A stretch of DNA of 64,000 nucleotides from Mangrovicoccus sp049603835 (GCA_049603835.1 JBMYSZ010000002.1:124001-188000); one strand, 5' to 3'. Counted from the stretch's first letter, positions 1 through 9,386 are shown. Notes: generated by a model not told the origin, from the sequence alone. Numbers and translations are program-made.

Positions 1-247
1 CATGAGCAGTGGTGGTGAGACGCACGAAGCTTCCTGCTCCTTGTCGGGAATAGATCAACCCTTCATCTCGCAACCGATCCATCGCAGCCCTTAGAACCGG
101 GCGGGACACGCCAAACTCTTGACTTAACGCATTTTCTGGCGGCAGCTTTTGATTGACCGGATATTCGCCATTGGTGATCCGGGTGTATAGCAGATGATAC
201 ACCTTTTCCGCCAAAGTCGTTCGCGGTTTTGCCCGCTCTTCTGTCAT
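1..247 (-). CDS. GntR-family transcriptional regulator, N-terminal part (cut by window edge)
   Basis: The visible 82 residues form a winged helix-turn-helix of the GntR family: a helix with LAEKVYHLLYTRI, the turn LPPENALSQEFGVSRPVLRAA and the wing GLIYSRQGAGSFV. The ATG at 247 is preceded by GCGAGGG at a suitable distance. The effector-binding half (FCD or UTRA) lies outside the window, so the subfamily cannot be given. It reads in the same direction as, and 91 bp behind, the dehydrogenase/kdgD/ABC transporter genes. By position it is probably the local regulator of that sugar-acid operon, answering to a substrate or intermediate; this role is inferred. Confidence 0.85.
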   Translation of the reverse strand, partial: MTEERAKPRTTLAEKVYHLLYTRITNGEYPVNQKLPPENALSQEFGVSRPVLRAAMDRLRDEGLIYSRQGAGSFVRLTTTAH

Positions 248-338
248 CGGCCAGCCCTCGCCACATATTCCGTGAATGCCATTTTGCGACAGGGCAAACT
301 TGTCTGCAACTTGGAAAGTAGGAAATTGACAAATTTCC

Positions 339-1271
339 TTAGAGCAAGCAGCGCGGATCGATGGGCTGGCCATTGGCATGAGCGCGGATATTGCCCGCCC
401 AATGGCGCACGATCCGCGCGAAATTATCCCGTGTGCGCCCGCCAGAATGCGCCGAAAGAACGGTATTGGGCGCGGTTCGGATCGGCGCCTCTATGGGCAA
501 AGGCTCGGGATCGAAAGCATCAAGACCCGCCGCCGCGATATGGCCCGAGATCAGCGCATCCGTCAGGGCTTGTTCATCGATTAGATCGCCGCGTCCGGTA
601 TTGATCACCACCGCGCCGGGGCGCATCTGCGCCAGAGTCTCAGCATTCAGCAAATGACGGGTCTGCGGCGTCGAGGGGCAATGCAGGCTCAGAATATCCA
701 CCTGCCCCAGCAATTCCGGCAAGGGCACAGAGCCCGCCCCACCGCTGGCCCGATTATGTAAGACCTTGCAATCAAATCCCAATAGCCGCTTTTCCACCTC
801 GCGCGCGATGGCGCCATAGCCCACGAGCCCGACCGTCGCCCCAGTCAGGTCGCGCCCAATCTCATAAAGATCCGGCTCATCCCAATCGCCCGCCCGAATC
901 CGCGCATCACCGACGCAAATCCGGCGCAGCGCAGCCAGCATCAAAGCCAGGGTCAGATCCGCGACCGAGGGCGCATTGACCCCCGGCGAGCGCGCCAAGA
1001 CCAGACCACGCGCTTTCGCCTCCGCCATGGGGATGCCGTCATAGCCAGTGCCCCATTGGTGGATCATGCGCAATTTCGGCGCGAGATCTAGGAAAGAGGC
1101 AGGCATTTTAATCGCGCGTACCAAAGCATATTCCGCCTCAGCCATCACCGCCGCGCGATCGGCCTCGTCATTAGAGGCGCAATAGAGCAGCTCTAAATCA
1201 TCGCCGATCAAGCTATTGAGTTTGGGGCGAATTTCCGGTGCGAAATATTCAAGCAGCGCGATTTTTGTCAT
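339..1271 (-). CDS. D-isomer-specific 2-hydroxyacid dehydrogenase (NAD-dependent), first of two
   Basis: A 310-residue member of the family that reduces 2-oxoacids such as hydroxypyruvate and glyoxylate. The Rossmann motif GLVGYGAI is at about 148-155. The catalytic triad is visible as Arg227 (NTGRGD), Glu256 (DPEP) and His275 (SAHSGG). The substrate loop HQWGTGYDGI is near 71-80. The start ATG follows the kdgD stop by one base, so the two are probably translated together. The substrate cannot be read from sequence. In this operon a 2-oxo sugar acid, hydroxypyruvate or tartronate semialdehyde-like compound is plausible. It is a distant paralogue of the product of 3307-4278. Confidence 0.88.
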   Translation of the reverse strand: MTKIALLEYFAPEIRPKLNSLIGDDLELLYCASNDEADRAAVMAEAEYALVRAIKMPASFLDLAPKLRMIHQWGTGYDGIPMAEAKARGLVLARSPGVNAPSVADLTLALMLAALRRICVGDARIRAGDWDEPDLYEIGRDLTGATVGLVGYGAIAREVEKRLLGFDCKVLHNRASGGAGSVPLPELLGQVDILSLHCPSTPQTRHLLNAETLAQMRPGAVVINTGRGDLIDEQALTDALISGHIAAAGLDAFDPEPLPIEAPIRTAPNTVLSAHSGGRTRDNFARIVRHWAGNIRAHANGQPIDPRCLL

Positions 1272-1272
1272 G

Positions 1273-2196
1273 CTAGGAGCGGCCTTGGATCAGATCTTGC
1301 ATCATCTCCATTTCCTCTCCAGTCAGATCCGTCAAGGGCGCGCGAACCGGTCCGGCCTCAAACCCGCGCAAACGCACGCCAGCTTTGATTGCGGAAACGG
1401 CATAGCCTGTTTTTCGGTCACGAATGGCCGCGAAGGGATAGTAGAATTCGCGCAGCAGGGTTTCACAAGTCTCATCATCCCCGGCTAGGAAAGCGGCGTG
1501 AAACTCTAGCGCCGTGGCCGGAACGAAGTTGAACACCGCGGAAGAATAGGTCGCCATACCCGCCCCGCGATAGGCCTGGGCGAAAAGCTCATGAGTGGGC
1601 ATGCCGCCGATATAGCTAAGCCGATCCCCAAGCCGTAAAGTCACCCGACGAACTGTATCAATATCGCCAGTGCCGTCCTTGAAACCGATCAGATTGCTAT
1701 GCTTATCCGCCAGACGCTCTAGCGCCTCAGCGCTCACTCGGGCCTGACCGCGATTATAGACGATCACGCCCATGCGCGTCGCGTCGCATACTGCCGAAAC
1801 GCGGGCTTCGATCCCGTCAGCCGGAGCGCCAATCAGATAATGGGGCAAAAGTAAGATCCCGTCGCCCCCGGCCGCTTCAATCGCCTGAGCCATTTCACAA
1901 GCCATCTTTGTACCATAGCCGCTGCCGGCGATGATTGGTTGATCCGGGAAGGCCTGTTTCGCGGTTCGCACCACCTCTACCACTTCCGATGGGGTGAGGG
2001 AAAAGAGCTCCCCAGTGCCGCCCGCAACGATCAACCCCGCCACCGGATAGCTAGAAAGCCATTCCAAATGCGCCCCAAAAGCGCTGGCGGAGAAATTGTC
2101 ACTATCGTCAAAAGGCGTCACGGGGAAACTGAGCAGGCCCGTTTCGATGCGTGCTTTCAGCTCCGCATTTTCCAGCATGGGACGTGTGTCGAGCAT
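1273..2196 (-). CDS. kdgD: 5-dehydro-4-deoxyglucarate dehydratase (KDGDH)
   Basis: A DHDPS-superfamily TIM barrel that converts 5-keto-4-deoxy-D-glucarate to 2-oxoglutarate semialdehyde, CO2 and water in glucarate/galactarate catabolism. The N-terminal LLSFPVTPFD, the AGGTGELFSLTPSE block (about 58-71), Tyr147 (IVYNRG) and Schiff-base Lys173 (GFKDGTGD) are the family signature. I start it at the ATG at 2196 (307 aa), which has AAGGATA upstream. A longer in-frame reading to 2256 lacks a good ribosome site. It sits one base from the following dehydrogenase. No glucarate or galactarate dehydratase is visible here, so that upstream step must be encoded elsewhere. Confidence 0.9.
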   Translation of the reverse strand: MLDTRPMLENAELKARIETGLLSFPVTPFDDSDNFSASAFGAHLEWLSSYPVAGLIVAGGTGELFSLTPSEVVEVVRTAKQAFPDQPIIAGSGYGTKMACEMAQAIEAAGGDGILLLPHYLIGAPADGIEARVSAVCDATRMGVIVYNRGQARVSAEALERLADKHSNLIGFKDGTGDIDTVRRVTLRLGDRLSYIGGMPTHELFAQAYRGAGMATYSSAVFNFVPATALEFHAAFLAGDDETCETLLREFYYPFAAIRDRKTGYAVSAIKAGVRLRGFEAGPVRAPLTDLTGEEMEMMQDLIQGRS

Positions 2197-2273
2197 AGGA
2201 ATTATCCTTGTGGTCACAGATTGAGAAAGGGGCCGCGCAACACCGCCCCGAAACACCCCTAGAGGAGGTGTCG

Positions 2274-3305
2274 TTAGTCGTGATCAGCCGCGAGACGGCG
2301 ATAGCGTAGCGATGACAGGAGTGCGAAGCCGATAAACCCGGCGCCCAAGAGCCCGGTGATCAGCTCGGGAATATGGGTCAGGGTTTGGGAAAACATGATG
2401 ATCGACAAAACCAGGATCGACCAAAACGCCCCATGTTCGAGATAGCGGAACTCGGTCAGTGTGCCTTTTTCCACCAGCATGATCGTCATCGAGCGCACAT
2501 ACATCGCCCCGACCCCCAACCCGATGGCGATGAGAAAGAGGTTTTGGGTCAAGGCAAATGCCCCGATCACCCCGTCAAAGCTGAAAGACGCATCCAGCAC
2601 TTCGAGATAGAGGAATGCGCCAAGCCCGCCTTTTGCCACCGCTCCAGCAGCGTCCTGCCGGTCCAACACATGGCCCAGCATGTCCACAGCCAAGAAGGTG
2701 ATCAGCCCAAACACGGCGGCGAAAAGGAACTCGCCCCGGCTCTCGCTGGGCATCACCCAGGAAAAACCGATCATCAGCACCAGCACAAAGGCCACCTCGG
2801 CTCCACGCACCGAACCGCATTTGCACAGGCTCTCTTCCAGGGCAGAGATCCAATGGATTTCCTTGCCCTCATCGATGAAATAGCTCAGCGCAACCATCAT
2901 CAGGAATGTCCCGCCGAAAGCGGCGATGGAAAGATGCGCGTCATGGATGATCTCGGAATAGCGCGCGGGATCCGTGGCGGCGAGGCGGATCGCCTCCCAT
3001 GGGCCGAGCTGCGCGGCGATCACAACGATCAATAGCGGAAACACGATCCGCATGCCAAAAACCGCGATCAAAATCCCCCAAGTGAGGAAGCGTCGCTGCC
3101 AAAGTGGGGTCATATCCTTCAGCTTATTGGCATTGACGATGGCATTATCGAAGCTCAGCGAGATTTCGAGCACCGCCAAAATCGCGCCGATCACGAGAAA
3201 GCTCATCGCCCCGGAAAGCGTGCCTTGGTAAAACCAGCCCAGCCAAAAGGACAGGATTAGCCCGATGATCGTCACCGCATAAGCCCAACCGAAATAACGC
3301 AGCAT
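2274..3305 (-). CDS. DUF475/TerC-like integral membrane protein
   Basis: A 343-residue protein with about nine hydrophobic segments. Two acidic intramembrane motifs of the TerC/DUF475 type are visible: LEISLSFDNAIVNANK near residues 46-61 and LEVLDASFSFDGVIGAFAL near 233-251. TerC-like proteins are linked to metal-ion export and tellurite resistance, but DUF475 itself has no firm function. It lies one base from the end of the dehydrogenase at 3307-4278 and 77 bases before kdgD, so it is embedded in a sugar-acid operon. That is odd for a metal-type membrane protein. Either it is a passenger or the pathway involves a metal-chelating acid sugar. Confidence 0.8.
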   Translation of the reverse strand: MLRYFGWAYAVTIIGLILSFWLGWFYQGTLSGAMSFLVIGAILAVLEISLSFDNAIVNANKLKDMTPLWQRRFLTWGILIAVFGMRIVFPLLIVVIAAQLGPWEAIRLAATDPARYSEIIHDAHLSIAAFGGTFLMMVALSYFIDEGKEIHWISALEESLCKCGSVRGAEVAFVLVLMIGFSWVMPSESRGEFLFAAVFGLITFLAVDMLGHVLDRQDAAGAVAKGGLGAFLYLEVLDASFSFDGVIGAFALTQNLFLIAIGLGVGAMYVRSMTIMLVEKGTLTEFRYLEHGAFWSILVLSIIMFSQTLTHIPELITGLLGAGFIGFALLSSLRYRRLAADHD

Positions 3306-3306
3306 G

Positions 3307-4278
3307 TCAGGCCTCCACCGTTGCGGGCAAATAGCCGCTTAGATCCACCGGGGTCAGCAAGGGCAGACCTGCGTAATGGGCGGCCAGATTGTCGACAACC
3401 AGCTGCGCCATGGCATCGCGGGTTTCCACTGTGCCAGAGGCGTGATGCGGATAAAGCGTGGTATTTTCCAAAGCCGTCAGGCGCGGATCGGGATTGGGTT
3501 CATTCGCATAAACATCCAGCGCAGCATGACCCAACCGGCCCGAGCGTAGCGCCTCGATCAAAGCCGGCTCATCCACCACACTGCCGCGCGAAACATTGAT
3601 CAAAAGCCCCTCTGGCCCAAGCGCCTCCATGACCTGGGCCGAGATTAGCCCGCGCGTGCCCTCCCCCCCGGCAACAATCGCAACCAGCATATCCGCCTGG
3701 CGGGCCAGGTCGATCAGATCGGGGACATAGCGATAAGGGCAGTCTTTGGGGCGGCGGTTCCAATAGGCGATTTCCATCCCCATGGCCGCGCCGCGCCGAG
3801 CAATGGCCTGGCCGATCGTGCCCATACCGACGATCCCCAAGAGCTTGCCTGAGGTGGAGCGTTGCAACGGGAACATGCCCTTGCGGCCCCAATCGCCCGA
3901 GCGCACATAGGCCTCGGCCTTCACCATGCCGCGCCGCGCCGCCAGGAGCAGCATAATCGCCGTATCGGCCACATCATCGCAAAGCGCGGGCGAGGAATTA
4001 GTAAGCTGCACCCGAGCCCTCGCCATTGCCGCCACGTCGAAGCCATCAAACCCCGCCGAAGAACAGGTGACAATTTCAAGCCCAGGCATTGCGGCCAAAA
4101 TCTCGGCCGTGATCGGCGCATGGCCATTGGTGACAATCGCGCGGCATTTCGGGCCATGCTCTGCCAGAAATCCGGCCTTATCTTCGGCCTGATCATAGCG
4201 ATGTAGGTTATAGGCCGTCTCTAACTGCGCCATGGCTTTGAGCCTTTGCGGATAGAGCATCATGACATCGGGTTTCAT
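3307..4278 (-). CDS. D-isomer-specific 2-hydroxyacid dehydrogenase (NAD(P)-dependent), second of two
   Basis: A 323-residue glyoxylate/hydroxypyruvate reductase-type enzyme. The nucleotide motif GIVGMGTIGQ is at about 148-157, followed by the WNRRP loop, which often favours NADPH. The catalytic residues are Arg231 (NVSRGS), Glu260 (YANEPNP) and His278 (YPHHASGT). It starts two bases after the stop of the fused ABC ATPase and ends one base before the DUF475 gene, so translation is probably coupled. It differs clearly from the dehydrogenase at 339-1271, which suggests a different substrate in the same pathway rather than a recent duplication. Confidence 0.88.
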   Translation of the reverse strand: MKPDVMMLYPQRLKAMAQLETAYNLHRYDQAEDKAGFLAEHGPKCRAIVTNGHAPITAEILAAMPGLEIVTCSSAGFDGFDVAAMARARVQLTNSSPALCDDVADTAIMLLLAARRGMVKAEAYVRSGDWGRKGMFPLQRSTSGKLLGIVGMGTIGQAIARRGAAMGMEIAYWNRRPKDCPYRYVPDLIDLARQADMLVAIVAGGEGTRGLISAQVMEALGPEGLLINVSRGSVVDEPALIEALRSGRLGHAALDVYANEPNPDPRLTALENTTLYPHHASGTVETRDAMAQLVVDNLAAHYAGLPLLTPVDLSGYLPATVEA

Positions 4279-4280
4279 AG

Positions 4281-5903
4281 CTAAGCGACCTCCTTGGCCA
4301 AACGATCCGCACGGCGCTGCGCCTGAATTTCCGGGTCAGGATCCAGCGAGGCAGCCAGCAAATTCCGGGTGTAATCTTCGCGCGGTGCTTCGAAGATCTG
4401 GCGCACGCAGCCTTGCTCTATGATCCGCCCGCCTTGCATCACGATCACCCGATCCGCGAAATCGCGCACCACAGGCAGATCATGGGCGATGAAGATATAG
4501 CTGAGGCCATGCTCATCTTTGAGCCGGTCCAAAAGCTTGATCACCTGAGCCTGCACCTGCACATCCAGCGCCGAGACCGCCTCGTCACAAACGATGATCC
4601 GAGGCTCTAGGGCCAGGGCGCGAGCAATGGCGATGCGCTGGCGCTGACCGCCAGAGAATTGGTGCGGATGACGATACATATGCTCTTCACCCAGCCCCAC
4701 TTCTTCGAGCAGCTCGATGACCTTGGCCTTCCATTTCGCTTTCGGCAGAATTTCCGGGTGGATCACCCAGGCCTCGGAAATCAATTGATAGACAGACATG
4801 CGCGGATTGAGGCTTTGGGTCGGGTCTTGAAACACCATCTGCATATCGCGGCGTATAGCGAACAGCTCTTTCGGGCTAAGGGTGAAAAGATCGCGCCCCT
4901 GATAAAGCGCTTTGCCCGCGCTCGCCTCTTCCAAGCCCAACAAAAGCCGCGCCGTGGTGGATTTGCCAGAGCCGCTTTCGCCGACAATTGCCAAGGTTTC
5001 GCCTTCGCGCAGGGAATAGCTCACCCCATCAAGCGCGGTGAACGCGCCATAGGTTTTGCGCACACCGCGCAGCTCTAGGATTGGCGGGGTGGATAGGCTA
5101 TCGGGATGGATTTCGCCTTTGCCAGGGGCGGCGCCGATCAGCTTTTGGGTATAGGGATGCTGCGGATTACGATAAACTTCGCGCGCGGTGCCCTGCTCTA
5201 CGATCTCGCCTTGGCTCATCACAACAACCCGCTGCGCGATCTCGGCCACAACCCCCAGATCATGGGTGATGATAATCAGCGCCATGCCGGTCTCGGACTG
5301 AAGCTCTTCGAGTAGCTGCAAAATCTGGGCCTGCACCGTCACATCCAACGCGGTGGTCGGCTCATCAGCGATCAGTACATCGGGCTTGAGCGCAAGCGCC
5401 ATAGCGATCATCACGCGCTGGCGCTGGCCGCCCGAGAATTGATGCGGATATTTGCCCACCGCTTCTTGCGGATTGGGAATGCCCACTTTTTCCAAAAGCC
5501 GCAGAGTTTCGGCCTGGGCTTCGCGGCGCGGTGTGCCATGGATCACCATCGTCTCTTCGATCTGCCAACCGATTGTGTAGACCGGATTGAGATGGCTCAG
5601 CGGATCTTGGAAAATCATCGCAATGCGCTTGCCATTGATCTCGCGTCGCGCCGTGCTGCTGAGCTTCAGCAAATCACGGCCCTCAAAGAAGATCTCGCCG
5701 CTATCGATCCGCCCTGGCGGGCAATCAATCAGATCGATCACCGCCGAGGAGGATACAGATTTGCCAGAGCCACTTTCGCCCAAGATCGCCAGCACATCGC
5801 CGCGATTGACCGACCAGCTCACATTTTTCACCGCATGAACCGGCCCGCGCGCGGTTTCGAAAGTGACAGATAGATCGCGGACTTCGAGCAAAGCCTCAGC
5901 CAT
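4281..5903 (-). CDS. ABC transporter ATP-binding protein, fused DppD-DppF type
   Basis: Two complete nucleotide-binding domains in one 540-residue chain, as in GsiA and YejF. Domain 1 has Walker A GESGSGKS (about 42-49), signature SGGQRQRV and Walker B ADEPTTALD. Domain 2 has Walker A GESGSGKST (about 308-316), signature SGGQRQRI and CDEAVSALD. Note Glu-Ala in place of the usual Glu-Pro after the second Walker B. Each half ends with the oligopeptide-type C-terminal segment (NPQHPYTQKLI and APREDYTRNLL). The start ATG at 5903 has GGAGG upstream and overlaps the permease stop by 8 bases. It energises the transporter of 5896-9325. Confidence 0.92.
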   Translation of the reverse strand: MAEALLEVRDLSVTFETARGPVHAVKNVSWSVNRGDVLAILGESGSGKSVSSSAVIDLIDCPPGRIDSGEIFFEGRDLLKLSSTARREINGKRIAMIFQDPLSHLNPVYTIGWQIEETMVIHGTPRREAQAETLRLLEKVGIPNPQEAVGKYPHQFSGGQRQRVMIAMALALKPDVLIADEPTTALDVTVQAQILQLLEELQSETGMALIIITHDLGVVAEIAQRVVVMSQGEIVEQGTAREVYRNPQHPYTQKLIGAAPGKGEIHPDSLSTPPILELRGVRKTYGAFTALDGVSYSLREGETLAIVGESGSGKSTTARLLLGLEEASAGKALYQGRDLFTLSPKELFAIRRDMQMVFQDPTQSLNPRMSVYQLISEAWVIHPEILPKAKWKAKVIELLEEVGLGEEHMYRHPHQFSGGQRQRIAIARALALEPRIIVCDEAVSALDVQVQAQVIKLLDRLKDEHGLSYIFIAHDLPVVRDFADRVIVMQGGRIIEQGCVRQIFEAPREDYTRNLLAASLDPDPEIQAQRRADRLAKEVA

Positions 5904-6831
5904 TTTTCTTACCTCCGATTTCCAAACGCCAGCGTTGGGTTGGGTCAAGCGCAATGCGCATCCAGTTTGAGAGCAGATTGAGCGACAAGGTGGTCAGGAT
6001 AATCGCAAGACCCGGCCAGAAGCTAAGCCACCAAGCGGTCGTCAGATAGGAGCGGCCTTGGCTGACCATCAGGCCCCAGGTGATTTCAGGCGGTTGAATG
6101 CCCACACCGAGGAAAGACAGCGAACTTTCGGCCAGCATCACATAAGCGAAATCCAGGGTCGCAATGGTGATCAATGTCGGCGCCACGACAGGCAGGATAT
6201 GGCGTAGAATGATCCGCCCGGTGGAGGCCCCCATAACCTTGGCCGCTTGCACAAACATGCGTTCGCGGATTTCCAAAGTCTCCGCCCGCGCGGTGCGCAG
6301 AAAGATTGGAATCCGCGTGATGGCGAGCACGATAATCAGGTTCGGGATCGACGCGCCCAACATATACAGCACCACAACCGCCAGCAGCATAGAGGGGAAG
6401 GACATGATCACATCCGCCAGGCGCATGATCACCTGACTGCTAAGCTTGGACGTATAGCCCGCGATCAAACCAAGCGCCGTGCCAATGGCTAAGGCCACGC
6501 CCACTGTGCCTGCTGCCACCAGCAGCGTATTTTGCGCCGCCACAATAATCCGCGCCAAGAGCGGACGGCCCAAAGCATCCGCGCCCAGCCAATAGACCCA
6601 GTCGCGAGAGAAATCGAAAGGCGGAGCATTCCGCCCCCGCAGATTATTACGCATGGCCACATCTTCTAGGAAATAGGGCCCAAGCAGCGCGCAGAGCAGC
6701 ATAAGAATAAGGAAGATCGCCGAGGCAAAGGCGAATTTATCGCGCCAGAGCATTTGCAAGATCGGAAACCGAGGCAGAGTCATGGATTGGGTCCCGACTG
6801 TCTTTGAAATGGGGGTTTCGGTGATCGCCAT
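5896..6831 (-). CDS. ABC transporter permease, DppC type
   Basis: A 311-residue inner-membrane permease of the peptide/opine/nickel class. An N-terminal soluble stretch is followed by a first membrane helix near 28-52, a periplasmic loop (NAPPFDFSRDWVYWLGADALGR) and about five further helices. The transport motif with the EAA-type loop (RTARAETLEIRERMFVQAAKVMGAS) lies near 183-207. It follows the DppB-type gene by three bases and overlaps the ATPase gene. The conserved loop WLGADALGR, ahead of the core helices, is typical for DppC. Confidence 0.92.
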   Translation of the reverse strand: MAITETPISKTVGTQSMTLPRFPILQMLWRDKFAFASAIFLILMLLCALLGPYFLEDVAMRNNLRGRNAPPFDFSRDWVYWLGADALGRPLLARIIVAAQNTLLVAAGTVGVALAIGTALGLIAGYTSKLSSQVIMRLADVIMSFPSMLLAVVVLYMLGASIPNLIIVLAITRIPIFLRTARAETLEIRERMFVQAAKVMGASTGRIILRHILPVVAPTLITIATLDFAYVMLAESSLSFLGVGIQPPEITWGLMVSQGRSYLTTAWWLSFWPGLAIILTTLSLNLLSNWMRIALDPTQRWRLEIGGKKNG

Positions 6832-6834
6832 GGC

Positions 6835-7758
6835 TTAGTACCGAATGCGCGGATCAAGCACCGCATAGAGAATGTCGATCAGGATATTCATCAAGAAGAT
6901 CACAATCGCCGTGGCCGTGATCGCGGCGAGGACCACCGGGAAATCGCGCTGCAAAATGCTGTCGATCATCAGCTTGCCCACACCGGGAAAACCGAAAATC
7001 ACCTCGATCACTGTTGCGCCATTGAGCAGCGCGGTGGCCTGATCGCCGATCACCGTGATCACCGGCAAAACCGCATTGCGCAGCCCATGCACAAAGATGA
7101 TCGGCCGGGGCGGCACGCCTTTGGCGCGGGCGGTTTTCACATAGGCCGAGCTGAGCGCTGTGATCATGGAGCCGCGAACAACCTGCAAGATCAGACCGAA
7201 GGGACGGATAAACAGCACTGAAATCGGCAAAATCCAATGCCAAACCGTGCCTGTGCCTGATGTGGGCAACCAGCCCAGAGTGACGGAAAACAGCGTGATC
7301 CCGACAATTGCAATCCAGAAATCGGGGGCGCTGGCACCGATCAGCGAAAAGAAGGTGGCGCAGCGATCAAAGAGCTTACCCACATTAAACGCAGCCAATG
7401 CGCCCACAATCACGGCCGCCGCCACAACAAAGGCCATGGTGATCAACGCAAGCTTGATGGTCCAGACATAGGCCTCTAGCACCACCTGCATGGCGGGTTC
7501 GGCGCGGCGGATAGAGACGCCGAAATCGAAGCGCAGCAAATCGCCCACATAGCGAAAGAATTGCACAATGATCGGGTCGTTCAGCCCGTGCAATTCGCGG
7601 AATTGTTCCCGGCTTTCCAGCGATGCATCCACAGGCAGATAAAGCGCAGTGGGATCGCCGGTCAGGCGCGAGAGGAAGAAGACGATAACGATCAAGGCAA
7701 GCAGCGAGAACCCGCTGGCAATAGCCCGCTTTCGAAGAAAGCTCTGCATGGCTGACAC
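6835..7758 (-). CDS. ABC transporter permease, DppB type
   Basis: A 307-residue permease with an N-terminal helix (residues about 13-30), a periplasmic segment containing ADASL-type text and LHGLNDPI, then five core helices. The C-terminal DPRIRY is the usual DppB ending. The EAA-like loop is SSAYVKTARAKGV. Two starts are possible: GTG at 7758 or ATG at 7749 (MQSFLRKR). Neither has a strong ribosome site, so the first three residues are uncertain. It is separated from the binding-protein gene by a hairpin and forms the heterodimeric pore with the 5896-6831 product. Confidence 0.9.
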   Translation of the reverse strand: MSAMQSFLRKRAIASGFSLLALIVIVFFLSRLTGDPTALYLPVDASLESREQFRELHGLNDPIIVQFFRYVGDLLRFDFGVSIRRAEPAMQVVLEAYVWTIKLALITMAFVVAAAVIVGALAAFNVGKLFDRCATFFSLIGASAPDFWIAIVGITLFSVTLGWLPTSGTGTVWHWILPISVLFIRPFGLILQVVRGSMITALSSAYVKTARAKGVPPRPIIFVHGLRNAVLPVITVIGDQATALLNGATVIEVIFGFPGVGKLMIDSILQRDFPVVLAAITATAIVIFLMNILIDILYAVLDPRIRY

Positions 7759-7784
7759 GCTTTCGGATCAAGAGTGGAAAAAGA

Positions 7785-7813
7785 GGCCGGAGCGTATGAG
7801 GGGCGCCCCGGCC
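7785..7813 (-). terminator. Intercistronic hairpin after the binding-protein gene
   Basis: On the minus strand the arms GGCCGGGGCG and CGCTCCGGCC pair over 10 bp with one G-U pair around a 9-base loop. A TCTTTTT run follows. It lies between the binding-protein stop (7823) and the dppB-type start, so it could act as a partial terminator or protect the upstream message, giving more binding protein than permease. Confidence 0.65.
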
Positions 7814-7822
7814 AAGGGACAC

Positions 7823-9325
7823 TTATTTAAACGCGACCTGGCTCAGTTGCAGTTCGCTATTGGTTTTGATCGACGGCTCGAAATCGAGACGCTCATTCAC
7901 CCGGCTAAAGCCAACCATGTGAAACAGCATCACATCTGCCACCAGCTCTTCATGGATATGGGCAAATAGATCTGACCAAATCGCCGCGCGCTCATCGCCT
8001 GTTGCCCCGGTGGCCTGAGCCATCAGCTCATCCACTTTCGCATCAGCAATTCCCGATTGCAGACCTTCGGAGTTATACTTGTAATACATAGAGAAGACCG
8101 GATCGCCTTTAGCATTATCATGCTGCGCCTGAACCATGATCGGGCCACGATCTTCGGCGAAAGGCTTGGAATAATACTGCTCCCAAGCGGCCACTTCGGT
8201 CATCTCAAGCTTCATATTGAAGCCCACATCCTGGAACATTTGCAGCAGCGCTTCCATGGTTTCCAGAACATTGCCAAAATTGTTGGTCCGCCCGATCATC
8301 GTGATCTGGGTATCCACTGGCACGCCATCTGCCTTAGCCTCCGCCAACAGGGCTTTGGCTTTCTCCGGATCATAGGCGAAAGGCTCCAGATCTTTATTAT
8401 AGCCAATGGTGGATGGCGGGGTCATGCCGGTTGCCAACAATGTACCATCGGCCAGGATGGTGCCGACGAAAGCTTCACGGTCCACCGCATGATTCAAGGC
8501 TTGGCGCACCCGCTTATCATCAAGCGGCGCAGTGGCGTGGTCGAGTCGCAGATACACGGTTTCCGAATTCGGATAGGCGAAATCAAGCGCCGCATCCGTG
8601 GCATCCTGCAGGGCGATATTCGGGGCGATATCCGCCTCGCCGGTTTTGACCATGGCCGCCCGAACCGCGCTATCGCCGCGGAAGACATAAGTGGCTTGGG
8701 TTACGGTCGGCGCGTCGCCCCAATAGCCGTCATAAGCGCTTAGCGAAATATTCTGGCCGCGATTATAAGCGTCGAAAGTGTAAGGCCCGGTGCCGATAGG
8801 CTGGGACACGAAACTATCCATCGGGGTTTCCGCTGGCACCACGGTCATGGTGGACATCAAGAGCGGCAAAATCGGCTGAGGCGGGTTTGAGGTAATGTCG
8901 ATCGTATGATCATCGACAATCGCAGTGGTGATCTCCATCCCGCCAAAGAATTTCGCGCCGATCTCGCACACAATCGCATCGCCGGTGGTTCGCGCGATGG
9001 AATGGGCCACATCCTCGGCAGTGAAGGCAGAGCCATCATGGAAGGTCACCCCTTCGCGCAGCTTAAAGCGCCAAGTGCCATTGCCCTGATCTTCCCAAGA
9101 GGTCGCCAAGCGCGGCTTCAGCCCCTCACCAGGGAAGTTTTCAGTGATAGTTTCAGAGATATTTTGCTGCAACACGCGCCCGATATTGGACCGCGAGGTC
9201 ATGCAGGGTTCGACAACATCCAGCTCTTCGGACAGCACCACAGTAATGCCGTCATCATCAGCGACCGCGGCAGTCATCAGGCATGACAAAGCCACCCCGC
9301 AAAGCAGGCTCTTGCGATAAAACAT
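7823..9325 (-). CDS. ABC transporter periplasmic substrate-binding protein, SBP family 5 (peptide/opine/nickel/sugar type)
   Basis: A 500-residue secreted protein. The signal peptide MFYRKSLLCGVALSCLMTAAVA ends near residue 22. The mature part shows cluster-C features: LREGVTFHDGSAFTAEDVAHSI, GTGPYTF and VRQALNHAVDREA. The start ATG at 9325 is preceded by GGGAGG. The family binds peptides but also opines, nickel chelates and oligosaccharides or uronides. Because the rest of the operon encodes sugar-acid enzymes, a carbohydrate-derived or opine-like ligand is more likely than a peptide; this is inference from context. It is the first gene of a minus-strand operon reaching to the left edge. Confidence 0.9.
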   Translation of the reverse strand: MFYRKSLLCGVALSCLMTAAVADDDGITVVLSEELDVVEPCMTSRSNIGRVLQQNISETITENFPGEGLKPRLATSWEDQGNGTWRFKLREGVTFHDGSAFTAEDVAHSIARTTGDAIVCEIGAKFFGGMEITTAIVDDHTIDITSNPPQPILPLLMSTMTVVPAETPMDSFVSQPIGTGPYTFDAYNRGQNISLSAYDGYWGDAPTVTQATYVFRGDSAVRAAMVKTGEADIAPNIALQDATDAALDFAYPNSETVYLRLDHATAPLDDKRVRQALNHAVDREAFVGTILADGTLLATGMTPPSTIGYNKDLEPFAYDPEKAKALLAEAKADGVPVDTQITMIGRTNNFGNVLETMEALLQMFQDVGFNMKLEMTEVAAWEQYYSKPFAEDRGPIMVQAQHDNAKGDPVFSMYYKYNSEGLQSGIADAKVDELMAQATGATGDERAAIWSDLFAHIHEELVADVMLFHMVGFSRVNERLDFEPSIKTNSELQLSQVAFK

Positions 9326-9386
9326 TGGTATTCCTCCCAAATTTCGGCGGTCAATTTTTTAGCGCCCGCCGCTTGCGCCTTCTTAT

